DNA of 64,000 bases from positions 90,572-154,571 of the forward strand of contig JAWUXM010000002.1 in the NCBI GenBank assembly GCA_034111325.1, given 5' to 3'. Positions 54,914-63,527 of the stretch are shown piece after piece (position 1 is the first letter of the stretch; the number at the start of each line of letters is the position of its first letter). Source of the DNA: JAWUXM01 sp034111325 (GTDB lineage Bacteria; Pseudomonadota; Alphaproteobacteria; Rickettsiales; JABIRX01). The translations under genes were made by a program, and so were the position numbers. The notes beneath the pieces were generated by a model. It ran no database searches. It had not been told where the DNA came from and saw only the letters and a list, made by a program, of their open reading frames with translations.

Positions 54914-55528
54914 TCACATCTCCGCCAAACCCTTAGGCATGATGTCGTTGAATAATTTTGATTCTAAGAAATTATCTAACCATTTTTGCAAATTATTATA
55001 GGGGGATTGGTAAAACCATGTTTTATCAACATGGGCAAATTGGCGGATGAAAGGGAAGATAGCGACGTCGCCATAGGATATTTTATTACCGAATAAATAA
55101 GTATTTTCGCTTAATTTCTCTTCTAATATTTTTAAAAACTCCTCACCTTTAGAGCGGCAGCTTTCTAAGCTTTCTGTTTGCTGTTTTGTAAAATATTTAT
55201 ACTTATCTAGGCTTTCTTTAAAGCCATTATCATTAATCGTAATTAACTTCTCTATCTCTGTTAATATTTTTTTATCCTTACTTAGCCAGCCATCAGGGTC
55301 ATTCACCGATAATGCAAAAGCGATAATATCTCTACTTTCATCGATGGTTTTTTCATTATTAATTAGCAACACTGGAACCTGACCTTTGGGAGAGAGCTTT
55401 AACATAGAGGCTGGTTTGTCTTTTAAAGACACCTCATGAATTTTAACTTTAATACCGCTATATTTAAGCGCCATTCGCGCCCGCATAGCGTATGGGCAGC
55501 GCCTGAAGGAATATAGAGTATTTGTCAT
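54914..55528 (-). CDS. glutathione S-transferase
   Basis: A 204-residue GST. The N-terminal thioredoxin-like domain starts TLYSFRRCPYAMRARMAL with CPYA, and SPKGQVPVL holds the cis-proline; a helical C-terminal domain follows (about 88-200). The CPYA-first form suggests a beta/omega-like or glutaredoxin-related class. Substrate not predictable. It stands inside the accessory block but is a house-keeping type gene. Confidence 0.88.
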   Translation of the reverse strand: MTNTLYSFRRCPYAMRARMALKYSGIKVKIHEVSLKDKPASMLKLSPKGQVPVLLINNEKTIDESRDIIAFALSVNDPDGWLSKDKKILTEIEKLITINDNGFKESLDKYKYFTKQQTESLESCRSKGEEFLKILEEKLSENTYLFGNKISYGDVAIFPFIRQFAHVDKTWFYQSPYNNLQKWLDNFLESKLFNDIMPKGLAEM

Positions 55529-55537
55529 TTTTTGTAA

Positions 55538-55630
55538 TTAGTGATTAGGCTTCTTTTTCATTTTGTCGTTTTCATCGGGAAGCTGTAATGCAGCTTTTAC
55601 AAAATGCTTAATATTCTTAGGTTCAGACAT
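55538..55630 (-). CDS. possible 30-residue protein
   Basis: A 30-codon frame (MSEPKNIKHFVKAALQLPDE then a Lys-rich end) in the gap between GST and mntA. It has helical, basic composition but no homologue I know, and could be chance. The 145-base gap holds nothing else. Confidence 0.25.
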   Translation of the reverse strand: MSEPKNIKHFVKAALQLPDENDKMKKKPNH

Positions 55631-55673
55631 AAATTCTAACAACTATTTATCCTTGCAGATCTAACATTGAAAG

Positions 55674-56012
55674 TTAAATCTGCAAGGATGCATCACCATC
55701 AGAAACCTTGCTTTTTAGCCAAAACTCCACGCCAACTCTTTTGATGTGGTCGATTAAGTCTTGATTATCTATGTCGTGATAAATTGAAATGTCGAATTTA
55801 TAGGGCGTGAGAAGGTCGTCTAAATCATTAGATATTTTGTTTAGAATGTGCAAATCAAGCTTTTCACCGTGCAAAGTTAGATCAATATCAGACCCAGGAC
55901 GATAGTTTCCTTTCGCGCGTGAGCCATATAATATAACAGCGTCAATTTGCGGATGTTTTACAAAAACTCCTTTTATTTTGTTGATGGTTTCAACACTGAG
56001 TCCTGAATTCAT
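55674..56012 (-). CDS. mntA: MntA-type nucleotidyltransferase antitoxin
   Basis: A 112-residue minimal nucleotidyltransferase. GSRAKGNYRPGSDID fits GSX10DXD exactly (G30, S31, D43, D45), with a third Asp at 74 (KFDISI). In HepT-MntA systems this enzyme adds AMP residues to a tyrosine of the HEPN toxin and silences it. It overlaps hepT by four bases (ATGA), the usual operon. The order here (hepT first, mntA second) is common. Confidence 0.85.
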   Translation of the reverse strand: MNSGLSVETINKIKGVFVKHPQIDAVILYGSRAKGNYRPGSDIDLTLHGEKLDLHILNKISNDLDDLLTPYKFDISIYHDIDNQDLIDHIKRVGVEFWLKSKVSDGDASLQI

Positions 56013-56413
56013 TTGACCAATTCATCTAATTTTTTTTCTAATGATGTAAAGGCTTGGTAATAGCCTTTTTGTATAGCATTCACGATTTCATCTGTGGTTT
56101 GCTTGTTGTAGGTATGAGATGTTAGGTTGCGACTTTTTATCATCTCCATCCAGATTTCACCATCCTCAATAATACCAATTGCAAAAGCTTCACGCGTAGT
56201 GTCTTTTGAACCATAAATCTCAACATTTCCTTGGTTTTTCAGGAAGTCGGAAAGTGTTTTCCATGCTAATTCATGAGTATATTCAAAAGCTTGAATAAGA
56301 CCTTGCTCTTCTAGCTCATTCAGCTCTTTTTTCTCCATAAATTTGCCGAGTTGCGCTAACGCTTTTTTATAGTTACTAAGGCGTTGCTGCCACCTAATAT
56401 CCTGCTCTATCAT
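56009..56413 (-). CDS. hepT: HepT-type HEPN toxin
   Basis: A 134-residue all-helical HEPN protein. RNLTSHTY (95-102) is the RX4HXY motif: Arg95 and His100 form the RNase site and Tyr102 is the residue modified by MntA. Family members cut tRNA or mRNA. Layout matches the HI0074 group (EQGLIQAFEYTHELAWKTL). Transcribed with mntA, 14 bases from hemE. Confidence 0.85.
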   Translation of the reverse strand: MIEQDIRWQQRLSNYKKALAQLGKFMEKKELNELEEQGLIQAFEYTHELAWKTLSDFLKNQGNVEIYGSKDTTREAFAIGIIEDGEIWMEMIKSRNLTSHTYNKQTTDEIVNAIQKGYYQAFTSLEKKLDELVK

Positions 56414-56427
56414 AACAATTAAAATAT

Positions 56428-57456
56428 TTATTTTATTTCATTTCTAACAATATCAACCAAAAACTCAACATTCGCAATTGGTGTAGTAGGTAAGATGCCG
56501 TGCCCAAGGTTAAAGATGTGGGGGACATTTTTTGTGGCGTCTAAAATTCTTTTAATTTGTTTTTCTAGTGGTTTTTGATCTTCCAGCAATAAATAGGCAG
56601 GGTCGAGATTCCCTTGGATGGCTATGTTGTGTTTAAGGGCTAAATTAGCAGCTTTCTCGATTGGATAGGTATAATCTATACCAACAGCATCAACTCCTGT
56701 TCCTACGATGTAATTTTCATAATTATCAGCAGCACCTTTTGGGAAGCCAATTATTTTTACATCCGGATAAGCATGTTTAACTTTATTGATAATTTCTTTA
56801 GTAGGTTTAATCGACCAGTTTAAGAATTGCTCATCAGTTAAAATTCCAGCCCAACTATCAAAAATCTGTACGATATCTGCACCAGCTTTGATTTGTAAAA
56901 TTAGATGCTCAGAAATTGCGTTGACTAAAATATCAAATATTTGCTGACGTAGTGCTTCATTTTCCAAAGCAGTTTTTTTAGCAATAGAAAAATCCTTACT
57001 GCCTCTCCCTTCAACTAGGTAAGTGTATAATGTCCATGGTGCACCAGCGAAGCCGATGAGAGGTTTGTTCTTTGGTAGCTTTTCTTTGGTAAGGGCTATG
57101 GCTTTATAAACAGGTGCTAGGTGCTTCTCGATGTTATTTATTTTATAGTCCTTAACTTTATCAGGATTAAATTTCTCGATGACAGGACCTATATTTTCTT
57201 TAAAAGAAACTTCTATTCCTAAAGCATCTAATATTACCAATATATCTGAGAATATAATTGCTGCATCAAAATCAAATCTTTTTAATGGTTGTAAAGTTAC
57301 TTCTGATGCTAAGTTTGAATTATAACATAGATCTAAAAATGATCCTGCTGTTTTTCTAGTAGTTTTATATTCTGGTAAATAACGACCTGCTTGTCGCATG
57401 ATCCAAATTGGTTTAGATGAGGTGTCACCATTTAGACAAGATATTAACTTATTCAT
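56428..57456 (-). CDS. hemE: uroporphyrinogen decarboxylase
   Basis: A 342-residue TIM-barrel enzyme of haem synthesis. PIWIMRQAGRYLPEY is the hallmark; DAAIIFSDIL holds the catalytic Asp and GFAGAPWTLYTYL follows. Removes four carboxyls of uroporphyrinogen III. In many Alphaproteobacteria it borders the chromosome origin, as here. Confidence 0.96.
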   Translation of the reverse strand: MNKLISCLNGDTSSKPIWIMRQAGRYLPEYKTTRKTAGSFLDLCYNSNLASEVTLQPLKRFDFDAAIIFSDILVILDALGIEVSFKENIGPVIEKFNPDKVKDYKINNIEKHLAPVYKAIALTKEKLPKNKPLIGFAGAPWTLYTYLVEGRGSKDFSIAKKTALENEALRQQIFDILVNAISEHLILQIKAGADIVQIFDSWAGILTDEQFLNWSIKPTKEIINKVKHAYPDVKIIGFPKGAADNYENYIVGTGVDAVGIDYTYPIEKAANLALKHNIAIQGNLDPAYLLLEDQKPLEKQIKRILDATKNVPHIFNLGHGILPTTPIANVEFLVDIVRNEIK

Positions 57457-57758
57457 ATTTTCTCTTCTTATATATTATTTATTTAAAAAATAGTTATAGT
57501 TTATATACTGTGGATTATGCGTATAAAAGAGGTTATACATATAGTTATAAACAAGTTTAATTACATCAATTATTTAACAGATAAGGCTATTTTATTGGGT
57601 TTTTACCATTAATGTAGTTGCTATGTGGATAAAGACCTAAGAGGTTTGATGTAATGTTAAAAAGAGGCCAAGTTTTCAAACCTTTTTTAGGAAAAGTCAA
57701 AAAACACGAAAGTTTTCAATAGTTATTAACAGCTTATTCACAATAAAAATAAATAAAG
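57457..57758. other. oriC: probable chromosomal origin of replication (oriC)
   Basis: A 302-base AT-rich gap between divergent hemE and ppsR. It holds a perfect DnaA box (57624-57632, minus strand TTATCCACA) and near-boxes: TGTGGATTA (57509-57517), TTATTCACA (57734-57742), TTATTAACA (57723-57731), TTATAAACA (57545-57553) and TTATACATA (57533-57541). AT-rich stretches at 57475-57510 could be the unwinding element. The gene context matches the characterised Caulobacter and Rickettsia origins. No gene is present. Confidence 0.75.
57624..57632 (-). promoter_or_regulatory. consensus DnaA box
   Basis: TGTGGATAA on the plus strand, the exact complement of TTATCCACA, in the middle of the oriC candidate. 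Confidence 0.8.
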
Positions 57759-58592
57759 ATGAGTGCTAAAAAAATTGTAAATATTCACTTAGTTTCAGAC
57801 TCAACAGGTGAAACTTTAGGTTCAATTTCACGTGCAGTATTGTCTCAATTTAAAGATGTCGAATCTCAAGAACATATGTGGACTTTAGTTCGCACAGAAC
57901 GACAAATAAAAACCATTATAGATGAATTAAAGGAATATCCAGGCATTGTGCTTTATACTATTTTAGATAAGACGCTTTTGGAGTTCTTGATTAAAGGCTG
58001 TAAGGAAAATAAAATCCCCTGTATCTCGGCACTAGAGCAAGTAATAGATGGTTTTTCAGCCTATTTAGGACAAAAAATGTTAGATAAACCGGGAAGACAA
58101 CATATTTTAGACGAAGACTATTTTGAAAGAATTGAAGCGATTAACTATACACTAACTCATGATGATGGTCAAAAAACTTCAGAATTAGACGAAGCCGATG
58201 TAATTTTAGTCGGCCCATCAAGAACATCAAAATCACCAACCTGCATATATTTATCATATCGTTCACTAAAAGCGGCGAATGTACCTTTTGTTAAAGGGAT
58301 AGATTTGCCCTCAATTTTATTTGAGCTGAAGGAACCACTGATCATTGGGCTCACCATTTCCCCAGAAATTCTAGTGCAAATCCGTCATAATCGTTTGCAA
58401 TTGATTGATAATATAACGACAAAAACTGACTATATAGATATGGAAAAAGTGCGGGAAGAAATTATTGCTGCAAAGAAAATATATGCACAAAATAAATGGC
58501 CAATAATTGATGTGAGCCGCAGATCTGTTGAGGAAACAGCGGCTTCAATTGTACAAATGTACAAACGTAGAAATTTAGAAAAAAATGACTGA
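57759..58592 (+). CDS. ppsR: pyruvate, phosphate dikinase / PEP synthase regulatory protein
   Basis: A 277-residue DUF299 protein, a kinase-pyrophosphorylase that switches PPDK or PEP synthase off and on. HLVSDSTGETLGS begins it, and the P-loop GPSRTSKSPT (about 150-159) is the active loop. It is the RP001 homologue next to the origin in Rickettsia. The start is at the conserved N-terminus. Confidence 0.93.
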   Translation: MSAKKIVNIHLVSDSTGETLGSISRAVLSQFKDVESQEHMWTLVRTERQIKTIIDELKEYPGIVLYTILDKTLLEFLIKGCKENKIPCISALEQVIDGFSAYLGQKMLDKPGRQHILDEDYFERIEAINYTLTHDDGQKTSELDEADVILVGPSRTSKSPTCIYLSYRSLKAANVPFVKGIDLPSILFELKEPLIIGLTISPEILVQIRHNRLQLIDNITTKTDYIDMEKVREEIIAAKKIYAQNKWPIIDVSRRSVEETAASIVQMYKRRNLEKND

Positions 58593-58932
58593 TGATGTTT
58601 TTCCGATAGATATTTTTGGTAAGTTTGCTGAAATTGCGCAAAGTAAAAAAACTAGTGTAAAGCTGCAAAAATTAAAAGCGGCAATGGTTGAGAAGCTAGC
58701 TGATATTGAAGAGTTTGATAAGAGGCTAGTGATTATCACAGACACTATCGATAATATTTCCCGAGTGCTAAATGATGAGAAGCTTGTTTCCTATGATGAG
58801 TTTGCACAAATAAGACAGGCGGAGACAAAAATGCTACTTAGTAATTTTGCTAAAAAACATCAAACAAAAAAACGTCATAAGTGTTTGAAGAAAATTAAAA
58901 AGGTAAAAAGATGCTTAAAAAAAGCACGGTAA
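58585..58932 (+). CDS. hypothetical basic helical protein
   Basis: A 115-residue protein I do not recognise. Its first 80 residues are helical and acidic-to-neutral, and its last 25 are lysine-rich (KKRHKCLKKIKKVKRCLKKAR), so nucleic-acid or ribosome contact is possible. It overlaps ppsR by eight bases and aroE by 22, so it is in the operon. In Caulobacter-type order the maf gene would be here, and this is not Maf (no GS-R signature, too short). Confidence 0.7.
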   Translation: MTDDVFPIDIFGKFAEIAQSKKTSVKLQKLKAAMVEKLADIEEFDKRLVIITDTIDNISRVLNDEKLVSYDEFAQIRQAETKMLLSNFAKKHQTKKRHKCLKKIKKVKRCLKKAR

Positions 58933-59720
58933 TTGGCTATCCAATCGCTCATTCATTATCGCCAAAACTACATAATTATTGGCTAAAAAAATATAATATT
59001 GAAGGTTCTTACGATAAAACAGAAATAAAGCCTGAAGAGCTGAAAACATTTATAAAAAATGCTCAGAAACAAGGGCTTTCAGGGTTTAATATTACAATTC
59101 CCCACAAAGAAAAAGCTTTTGAAATTATATCACAAATTGGTGAGGTTTCGGAAATTGCGCAAAAAATTAGCGCAATAAACACAGTTTATTTTGCAGATGA
59201 AAAAATCAAAGCAACTAACAGTGACGCATATGGCTTTATAGCCTCACTTGCACCACATATAAGTGACTTTGCTAATAAAAACATATTGCTAATTGGCGCT
59301 GGCGGTGCGGCGAAAGCTATTTGTTTTGGACTTGTCGAGGAGGGAGCTAAAAACATAATAATTGCTAATCGCTCAATTGAAAAAGCCAAAGCTCTATTGC
59401 CAACAGCCAAAACCATAAAGCTTGATGAGATAGGTGGTAATTCGGCAAATATTGATATTTTGATAAACGCTACATCCCTTGGTATGGAAGGGCAAGAGGA
59501 GCTAAAGATTGATTTGGAATCTTTGCCGAAAACAGCAGTGGTTGCCGATATTGTTTATAAGCCGCGCTATACAAAATTATTAAAAAATGCGCAGGAAAGA
59601 GGCAATCCTATTGTTGAGGGAATTGACATGCTTATTCATCAAGCAGCAGTTGGTTTTGAATTATGGTTTGGCATCCGCCCTGAAGTTACAGGAGAAGAAA
59701 GGGAGTTGTTATTGGGATGA
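58911..59720 (+). CDS. aroE: shikimate dehydrogenase
   Basis: A 269-residue AroE. YPIAHSLSPKLHN binds shikimate (Ser-Leu-Ser), NITIPHKE has the catalytic Lys, GAGGAAKA is the NADP loop, and NATSLGM plus EGIDMLIHQA complete the set. It reduces 3-dehydroshikimate. ATG at 58911 lies inside the preceding gene. Confidence 0.95.
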   Translation: MLKKSTVIGYPIAHSLSPKLHNYWLKKYNIEGSYDKTEIKPEELKTFIKNAQKQGLSGFNITIPHKEKAFEIISQIGEVSEIAQKISAINTVYFADEKIKATNSDAYGFIASLAPHISDFANKNILLIGAGGAAKAICFGLVEEGAKNIIIANRSIEKAKALLPTAKTIKLDEIGGNSANIDILINATSLGMEGQEELKIDLESLPKTAVVADIVYKPRYTKLLKNAQERGNPIVEGIDMLIHQAAVGFELWFGIRPEVTGEERELLLG

Positions 59721-59729
59721 TTAAAAAAA

Positions 59730-60680
59730 CTAAAAATGCTCAAAACCTTTCTTATCAAGAGAAACGTCCTTTCCATCCTTATCCAAAACACTCAATAAAC
59801 TATCCTGAGAATCAGTGATTTTGCCTATTTCGCTAATTTTAATATTTAATATTTTAGCAATTTTGTCGATTTTTTTTCGCTTGTTGGCAGGTAGGGTAAA
59901 GAGCAATTGATAATCATCGCCACCACTTAATATAGCACTAAATTCAGCTGGATTTTGTTTTAGAATTTTCTGAACTGTTTGCGAGAGGGGGATTTTATCG
60001 ATAAAAATCGCGGCACTTTTTTTTGAAGCTTTTAGTAAATGTGATAAATCTGCAATTAAACCATCAGAAATATCAATAGCAGAATTGGCAACTTTACCAA
60101 GTTTTTTGCCTAATTCTATTTGTGGTTCAGGTAAATAATATTTTTGTAAAAAACTCTTATCAAGAAAGGTAATTTTTTTCTGTAAAACACGCAATGCTAA
60201 AGCGCTATCGCCTATATTGCCGCTGACAAAAATCAAATCTCCAACCTTTGCAGAGCTACGTTTTAGGGGCTTTTTTGCCTCGCCAAAAACTGTAATACTA
60301 ATAATTGTAGAGTTCTTATGTGAGGTTGTGTCGCCACCAATTAAAGACACGCCATATTTTTTCTGATCAGATTTCAAACCACGGCAAAAATCTTTTAGCC
60401 AACTCTCATCAAAATTTTGCGGCAAAGTAAGGTTTAGCGTATAAAAACGTGGTGTAGCGCCCATAGCCGCCATGTCAGAAAGATTAACTCGCAGAGCTTT
60501 TTGTGCTAAAATTCGTGGATCATCTCCTTTAAAAAAATGTATATCTTCAACTAAGCTATCAGTGCTGATAACTAGTTTGCTTTTAGTTTGTAAAATAGCA
60601 GCATCGTCAGCCAAACCAAGGGATTCTTTGGTTGTTGCTAATGGTTTTAAATATTTAGTGATAAGGTCAAATTCGTGCAT
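59730..60680 (-). CDS. thiL: thiamine-monophosphate kinase
   Basis: A 316-residue ThiL of the AIR-synthase fold. GLADDAAIL, STDSLVEDIHF, AQKALRVNLSDMAAMGATP, GGDTTS and AIDISDGLIADL are the metal and substrate motifs. Converts TMP to TDP. Convergent with aroE, ten bases apart. A family 2 repeat lies between it and nusB, with which it usually shares an operon. Confidence 0.95.
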   Translation of the reverse strand: MHEFDLITKYLKPLATTKESLGLADDAAILQTKSKLVISTDSLVEDIHFFKGDDPRILAQKALRVNLSDMAAMGATPRFYTLNLTLPQNFDESWLKDFCRGLKSDQKKYGVSLIGGDTTSHKNSTIISITVFGEAKKPLKRSSAKVGDLIFVSGNIGDSALALRVLQKKITFLDKSFLQKYYLPEPQIELGKKLGKVANSAIDISDGLIADLSHLLKASKKSAAIFIDKIPLSQTVQKILKQNPAEFSAILSGGDDYQLLFTLPANKRKKIDKIAKILNIKISEIGKITDSQDSLLSVLDKDGKDVSLDKKGFEHF

Positions 60681-60711
60681 ATAAAAACAATTCAGTGAAG
60701 GAATTAGATTT

Positions 60712-60822
60712 TGTCATAGCCTGAATCCCGAAAGGATTCTAGGGCTATCCATGAACAAAAAGAGAGCACTTGCAATTAGGCTCCTAGATTGCCTTAGAAT
60801 CGTAAACGATTCAAAGGACAGA
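60712..60822. repeat. palindromic repeat family 2, copy c
   Basis: About 111 bases between thiL and nusB. Hairpins AATCCCGAAAGGATT on the left and AATCGTAAACGATT on the right. Arms differ from those of other copies but pair, keeping the same layout. Confidence 0.65.
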
Positions 60823-60828
60823 TTATTG

Positions 60829-61287
60829 TTATTCCTTAACCATATTCTTAATAATTTTATCAAGAATGCTATTAACAAAACCGGCCTCTTTGCTGGTTTC
60901 AAACATTTTAGTAATGTCGATATATTCATTTAAAATGATTTTAGTGCCGGCGCCTTTATTGAGCAGGATTTCTGCATAGGCGGTTTTTAATATAGCACGT
61001 AAAATTGGCGAGAGCTTTTCAATCGTCCAAGGAGCGTTTAAATATTTAGCAATTACTTCTTCAGCCTCTTGTTGTTTTTCAACTGCGAAAATGCTTAAAG
61101 TTCTAATCATCTCTTCATCAAGCTTTTTTTTGACAGAACCTTTTTGCTCCTTATAAAAACTTATAATGTCGGCCATGATAGCATTTTGGCTCTCAGCTCC
61201 CTCGTAAAAACTATGTTGCGAGAGGATTTGGATAACGGCTATACGGCTGCGTCTTTTGCGACCGATCATATTGGGTTTTTCTTGCAT
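60829..61287 (-). CDS. nusB: transcription antitermination factor NusB
   Basis: A 152-residue NusB, all-helical. The N-terminal RKRRSRIAVIQILSQHSF and the C-terminal LNEYIDITKMFETSKEAGFVNSILDKI match the family. It binds boxA RNA with NusE to keep rRNA transcription going. It overlaps ribH by one base; ribH-nusB-thiL is a standard alphaproteobacterial order. Confidence 0.95.
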   Translation of the reverse strand: MQEKPNMIGRKRRSRIAVIQILSQHSFYEGAESQNAIMADIISFYKEQKGSVKKKLDEEMIRTLSIFAVEKQQEAEEVIAKYLNAPWTIEKLSPILRAILKTAYAEILLNKGAGTKIILNEYIDITKMFETSKEAGFVNSILDKIIKNMVKE

Positions 61288-61715
61288 TATTTTTCAGCTA
61301 CTTCGGAGAATTTATTTTTAATGATGGCCATATGTATTGCTACATTGGCTGCCGCTCCTCCTTTATTTCTTTGATCAGCACGTTCTAAAGCCTGCGCTTT
61401 ATTCTCAGCGCTGATTATACCGTTACCGATGGCTAAATTTAAATTAATGGCTAATTCATTTAGGCTGCGCGTGGTTTCGGTTGAGATTACTTCATAATGA
61501 ATAGTCTCGCCGCGAATTATTGAGCCTAAAGCGACAAAGCCGTCATATATGTCAGAATCCGCTGCATAGCTAATAACCGCAGGGATTTCAAGCGAACCGG
61601 GGACAGATATTTTCTGATGAGTGTGCCCAGCTTTTTTAAGCTCAGCAATAGCGCCATCAAGCTGTAACTTTGCTAGATCTTTGTAAAAATTAGAAATAAC
61701 GATTAAAAAGTGCAT
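61287..61715 (-). CDS. ribH: 6,7-dimethyl-8-ribityllumazine synthase
   Basis: A 142-residue lumazine synthase. VISNFYKDLAKL, VPGSLEIPAVI, GFVALGSIIRGETIHYEVI and the RADQRNKGGAAA end match the family. Makes the lumazine precursor of riboflavin. The N-terminal segment is slightly short compared with longer relatives; the start at 61715 gives the usual beginning. Confidence 0.95.
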   Translation of the reverse strand: MHFLIVISNFYKDLAKLQLDGAIAELKKAGHTHQKISVPGSLEIPAVISYAADSDIYDGFVALGSIIRGETIHYEVISTETTRSLNELAINLNLAIGNGIISAENKAQALERADQRNKGGAAANVAIHMAIIKNKFSEVAEK

Positions 61716-61840
61716 TTTGTTGATGTTGAATTATCTTCTCTGCAGGTTTTTATACGGTTTAAACTAAAAGATAACAATAATTTTTTCTGCATTACTTTTT
61801 AAACCGCCTTTATCCTTCCTACGAAGGAAGTCTCTCCCTT

Positions 61841-61954
61841 GTCATTACCTGAATTTTGAAAAAATTCTAAGGTAATCCATGAGCCAAGGATAGAATGTTT
61901 TGTTAGTAAGTGTAGACTCTCCTAGAATTCTTTGTAAGAATTCAGGGAGTGACG
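61841..61954 (+). repeat. palindromic repeat family 2, copy d
   Basis: About 114 bases before pabB. End hairpins GAATTTTGAAAAAATTC and GAATTCTTTGTAAGAATTC; the right end GAATTCAGGGAGTGACG is the reverse complement of copy a's left end. An open frame through it could extend pabB upstream with a TTG start, but that is not coding. Confidence 0.7.
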
Positions 61955-61977
61955 CGGAGAGTAAGGATACAATAAAA

Positions 61978-63249
61978 ATGCAAAAGATATTTACCCATAA
62001 GTGGCTAGAGCCATTAGATATTGCCGAATATGTACAAAGCAGGGAGGAGAGCTGTGTTTTTCTTTATTCGGGCGCGCGCTATAAACATAGTGGGCGTTTT
62101 TCCTATTTGGCGTTTGCGGCTGAAGATAGCGTGCAAGCGGCTGATTTTGTCGAGTTTGAGCAAAGGCTAAAAACCCAAAAAACAGAAATGCTGGATAGTT
62201 GGTTTGGCTATCTTGGCTATGAATTGAAAAATAATTTAGAGAAGGTTTTTACAGAAACCAAAGATTCTTTTATCAATTTGCCCGCATTGCATATGGTGAA
62301 ATACAATAATGTCCTGCGTTTTGACCATCAGGAAAAAAGCATTGAATGTTTCTCTAAAGATGAAGAAAGCCTCAAAAACCTTTTAAGAGATGTTGTAATA
62401 AAAGCAGAGAAGCCCCCGCAAATTAGTAATTTTGCTTCAAATATGAGTAAAACGGAATATTTGCGCAAAGCTAGTAAAATCATTGAAGAAATTTATGCAG
62501 GGACAATATATCAAGCAAATCTCACCCGTAAATTCTATGGTAATATTTCTGGCGATAAATTTGCGGTCTTTCGTAAATTAAGCGAAATCAGTCCTGCGCC
62601 ATATTCAGCTTTTCTTAAATTTGGCGATAAATATATAATTTCTTCTTCGCCAGAGCGTTTTTTACGTATTGAAACAAATGGCGAGATCGATACAAGGCCG
62701 ATAAAAGGCAGCTTGGCGAAAGGAGGGCAAAGTGAGGACTTGTATAATAGTACAAAAGACCGCGCTGAAAATCTGATGATTGTGGATTTAATGCGTAATG
62801 ATTTGGCAAAAAGCGCAATAGCTGGCTCCGTCAAGGTGGAAAGCCTTTTTGATGTAACTAGCTATAGGACGATTCACCATATGTCTTCAACCATCAAAGC
62901 GCAGAAAAAGCCTGAATTGAGTAATGTTGACGTGGTTAAAAATGCATTTCCTGCTGGCTCGATGACGGGTGCACCGAAAATCAAAGCTATAGAAATTTGT
63001 GATCAGTTAGAAAAGCAGAAACGAGGAGTCTATGCGGGTGCAATAGGCTATTTTGCTGGTGATGGCTCGGCAGATTTTTCGGTGGTAATTCGCACGATAA
63101 TTATTGATAATGATCGGTTTGAATTGCAAGTTGGCGGCGGCATAGTGGCGGATTCCTCACCAGAAGGAGAATGGCAAGAAACGCTTGATAAAGCGAGCGC
63201 CATGGCACAAAGCTTAGGGATTGCACAGGATGAATTGGAGAAATTATAA
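61978..63249 (+). CDS. pabB: aminodeoxychorismate synthase component I
   Basis: A 423-residue chorismate-binding enzyme of the PabB type. The C-terminal half holds RPIKGS (PabB-type lysine, where TrpE has alanine), DLMRNDL, HHMSST and PAGSMTGAPKIKA. It makes 4-amino-4-deoxychorismate for folate; PabA is not in view, and the class IV gene at 35490 may be PabC. ATG at 61978 is the first after the family 2 repeat. Its last residues are duplicated at 63845-63934. Confidence 0.92.
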   Translation: MQKIFTHKWLEPLDIAEYVQSREESCVFLYSGARYKHSGRFSYLAFAAEDSVQAADFVEFEQRLKTQKTEMLDSWFGYLGYELKNNLEKVFTETKDSFINLPALHMVKYNNVLRFDHQEKSIECFSKDEESLKNLLRDVVIKAEKPPQISNFASNMSKTEYLRKASKIIEEIYAGTIYQANLTRKFYGNISGDKFAVFRKLSEISPAPYSAFLKFGDKYIISSSPERFLRIETNGEIDTRPIKGSLAKGGQSEDLYNSTKDRAENLMIVDLMRNDLAKSAIAGSVKVESLFDVTSYRTIHHMSSTIKAQKKPELSNVDVVKNAFPAGSMTGAPKIKAIEICDQLEKQKRGVYAGAIGYFAGDGSADFSVVIRTIIIDNDRFELQVGGGIVADSSPEGEWQETLDKASAMAQSLGIAQDELEKL

Positions 63250-63254
63250 TAACT

Positions 63255-63524
63255 TTATCTAAATAGGTCAGAATGTGTGCCAATTCTTTCAAATATAATT
63301 TGAGTTTTTTCTTTTTTATAAATTAGCAACCAATTTGGCTCAATGTGGCAATCTCTCCTGCCTTTGTAATTGCCTGTTAGGGGGTGGTCTTTACATTTTT
63401 TAGGAAGTGTAGTGTTGCTTACTAGGAGCTTTATCAAAGCGTCTAGCTTTGCAGGATTTTTACCTCTTTTTATAGATTTACTAAGATCTTTCTTAAATTG
63501 CGCAGTGTATATTTGTTGTAGCAC
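63255..63524 (-). CDS. yafQ: YafQ-family mRNA interferase toxin
   Basis: An 89-residue RelE-superfamily toxin. KDHPLTGNYKGRRDCHIEPNWLLIYK and the end FERIGTHSDLF match YafQ, which has catalytic histidines in H-x-EPDW and GTH. It cuts mRNA on the ribosome. The antitoxin gene is just upstream, three bases apart. It lies five bases from the pabB stop. Confidence 0.85.
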   Translation of the reverse strand: MLQQIYTAQFKKDLSKSIKRGKNPAKLDALIKLLVSNTTLPKKCKDHPLTGNYKGRRDCHIEPNWLLIYKKEKTQIIFERIGTHSDLFR

Positions 63525-63527
63525 TTT

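Noticed and set aside
57554..57580. CtrA-type TTAA-N7-TTAA box in the origin
   Set aside because: TTAA motifs are present but their spacing is 13 bases, not 7, so no CtrA site is claimed.
61900..61977. Upstream extension of pabB from a TTG codon
   Set aside because: The extension is the translation of a family 2 repeat; ATG at 61978 gives the normal start.
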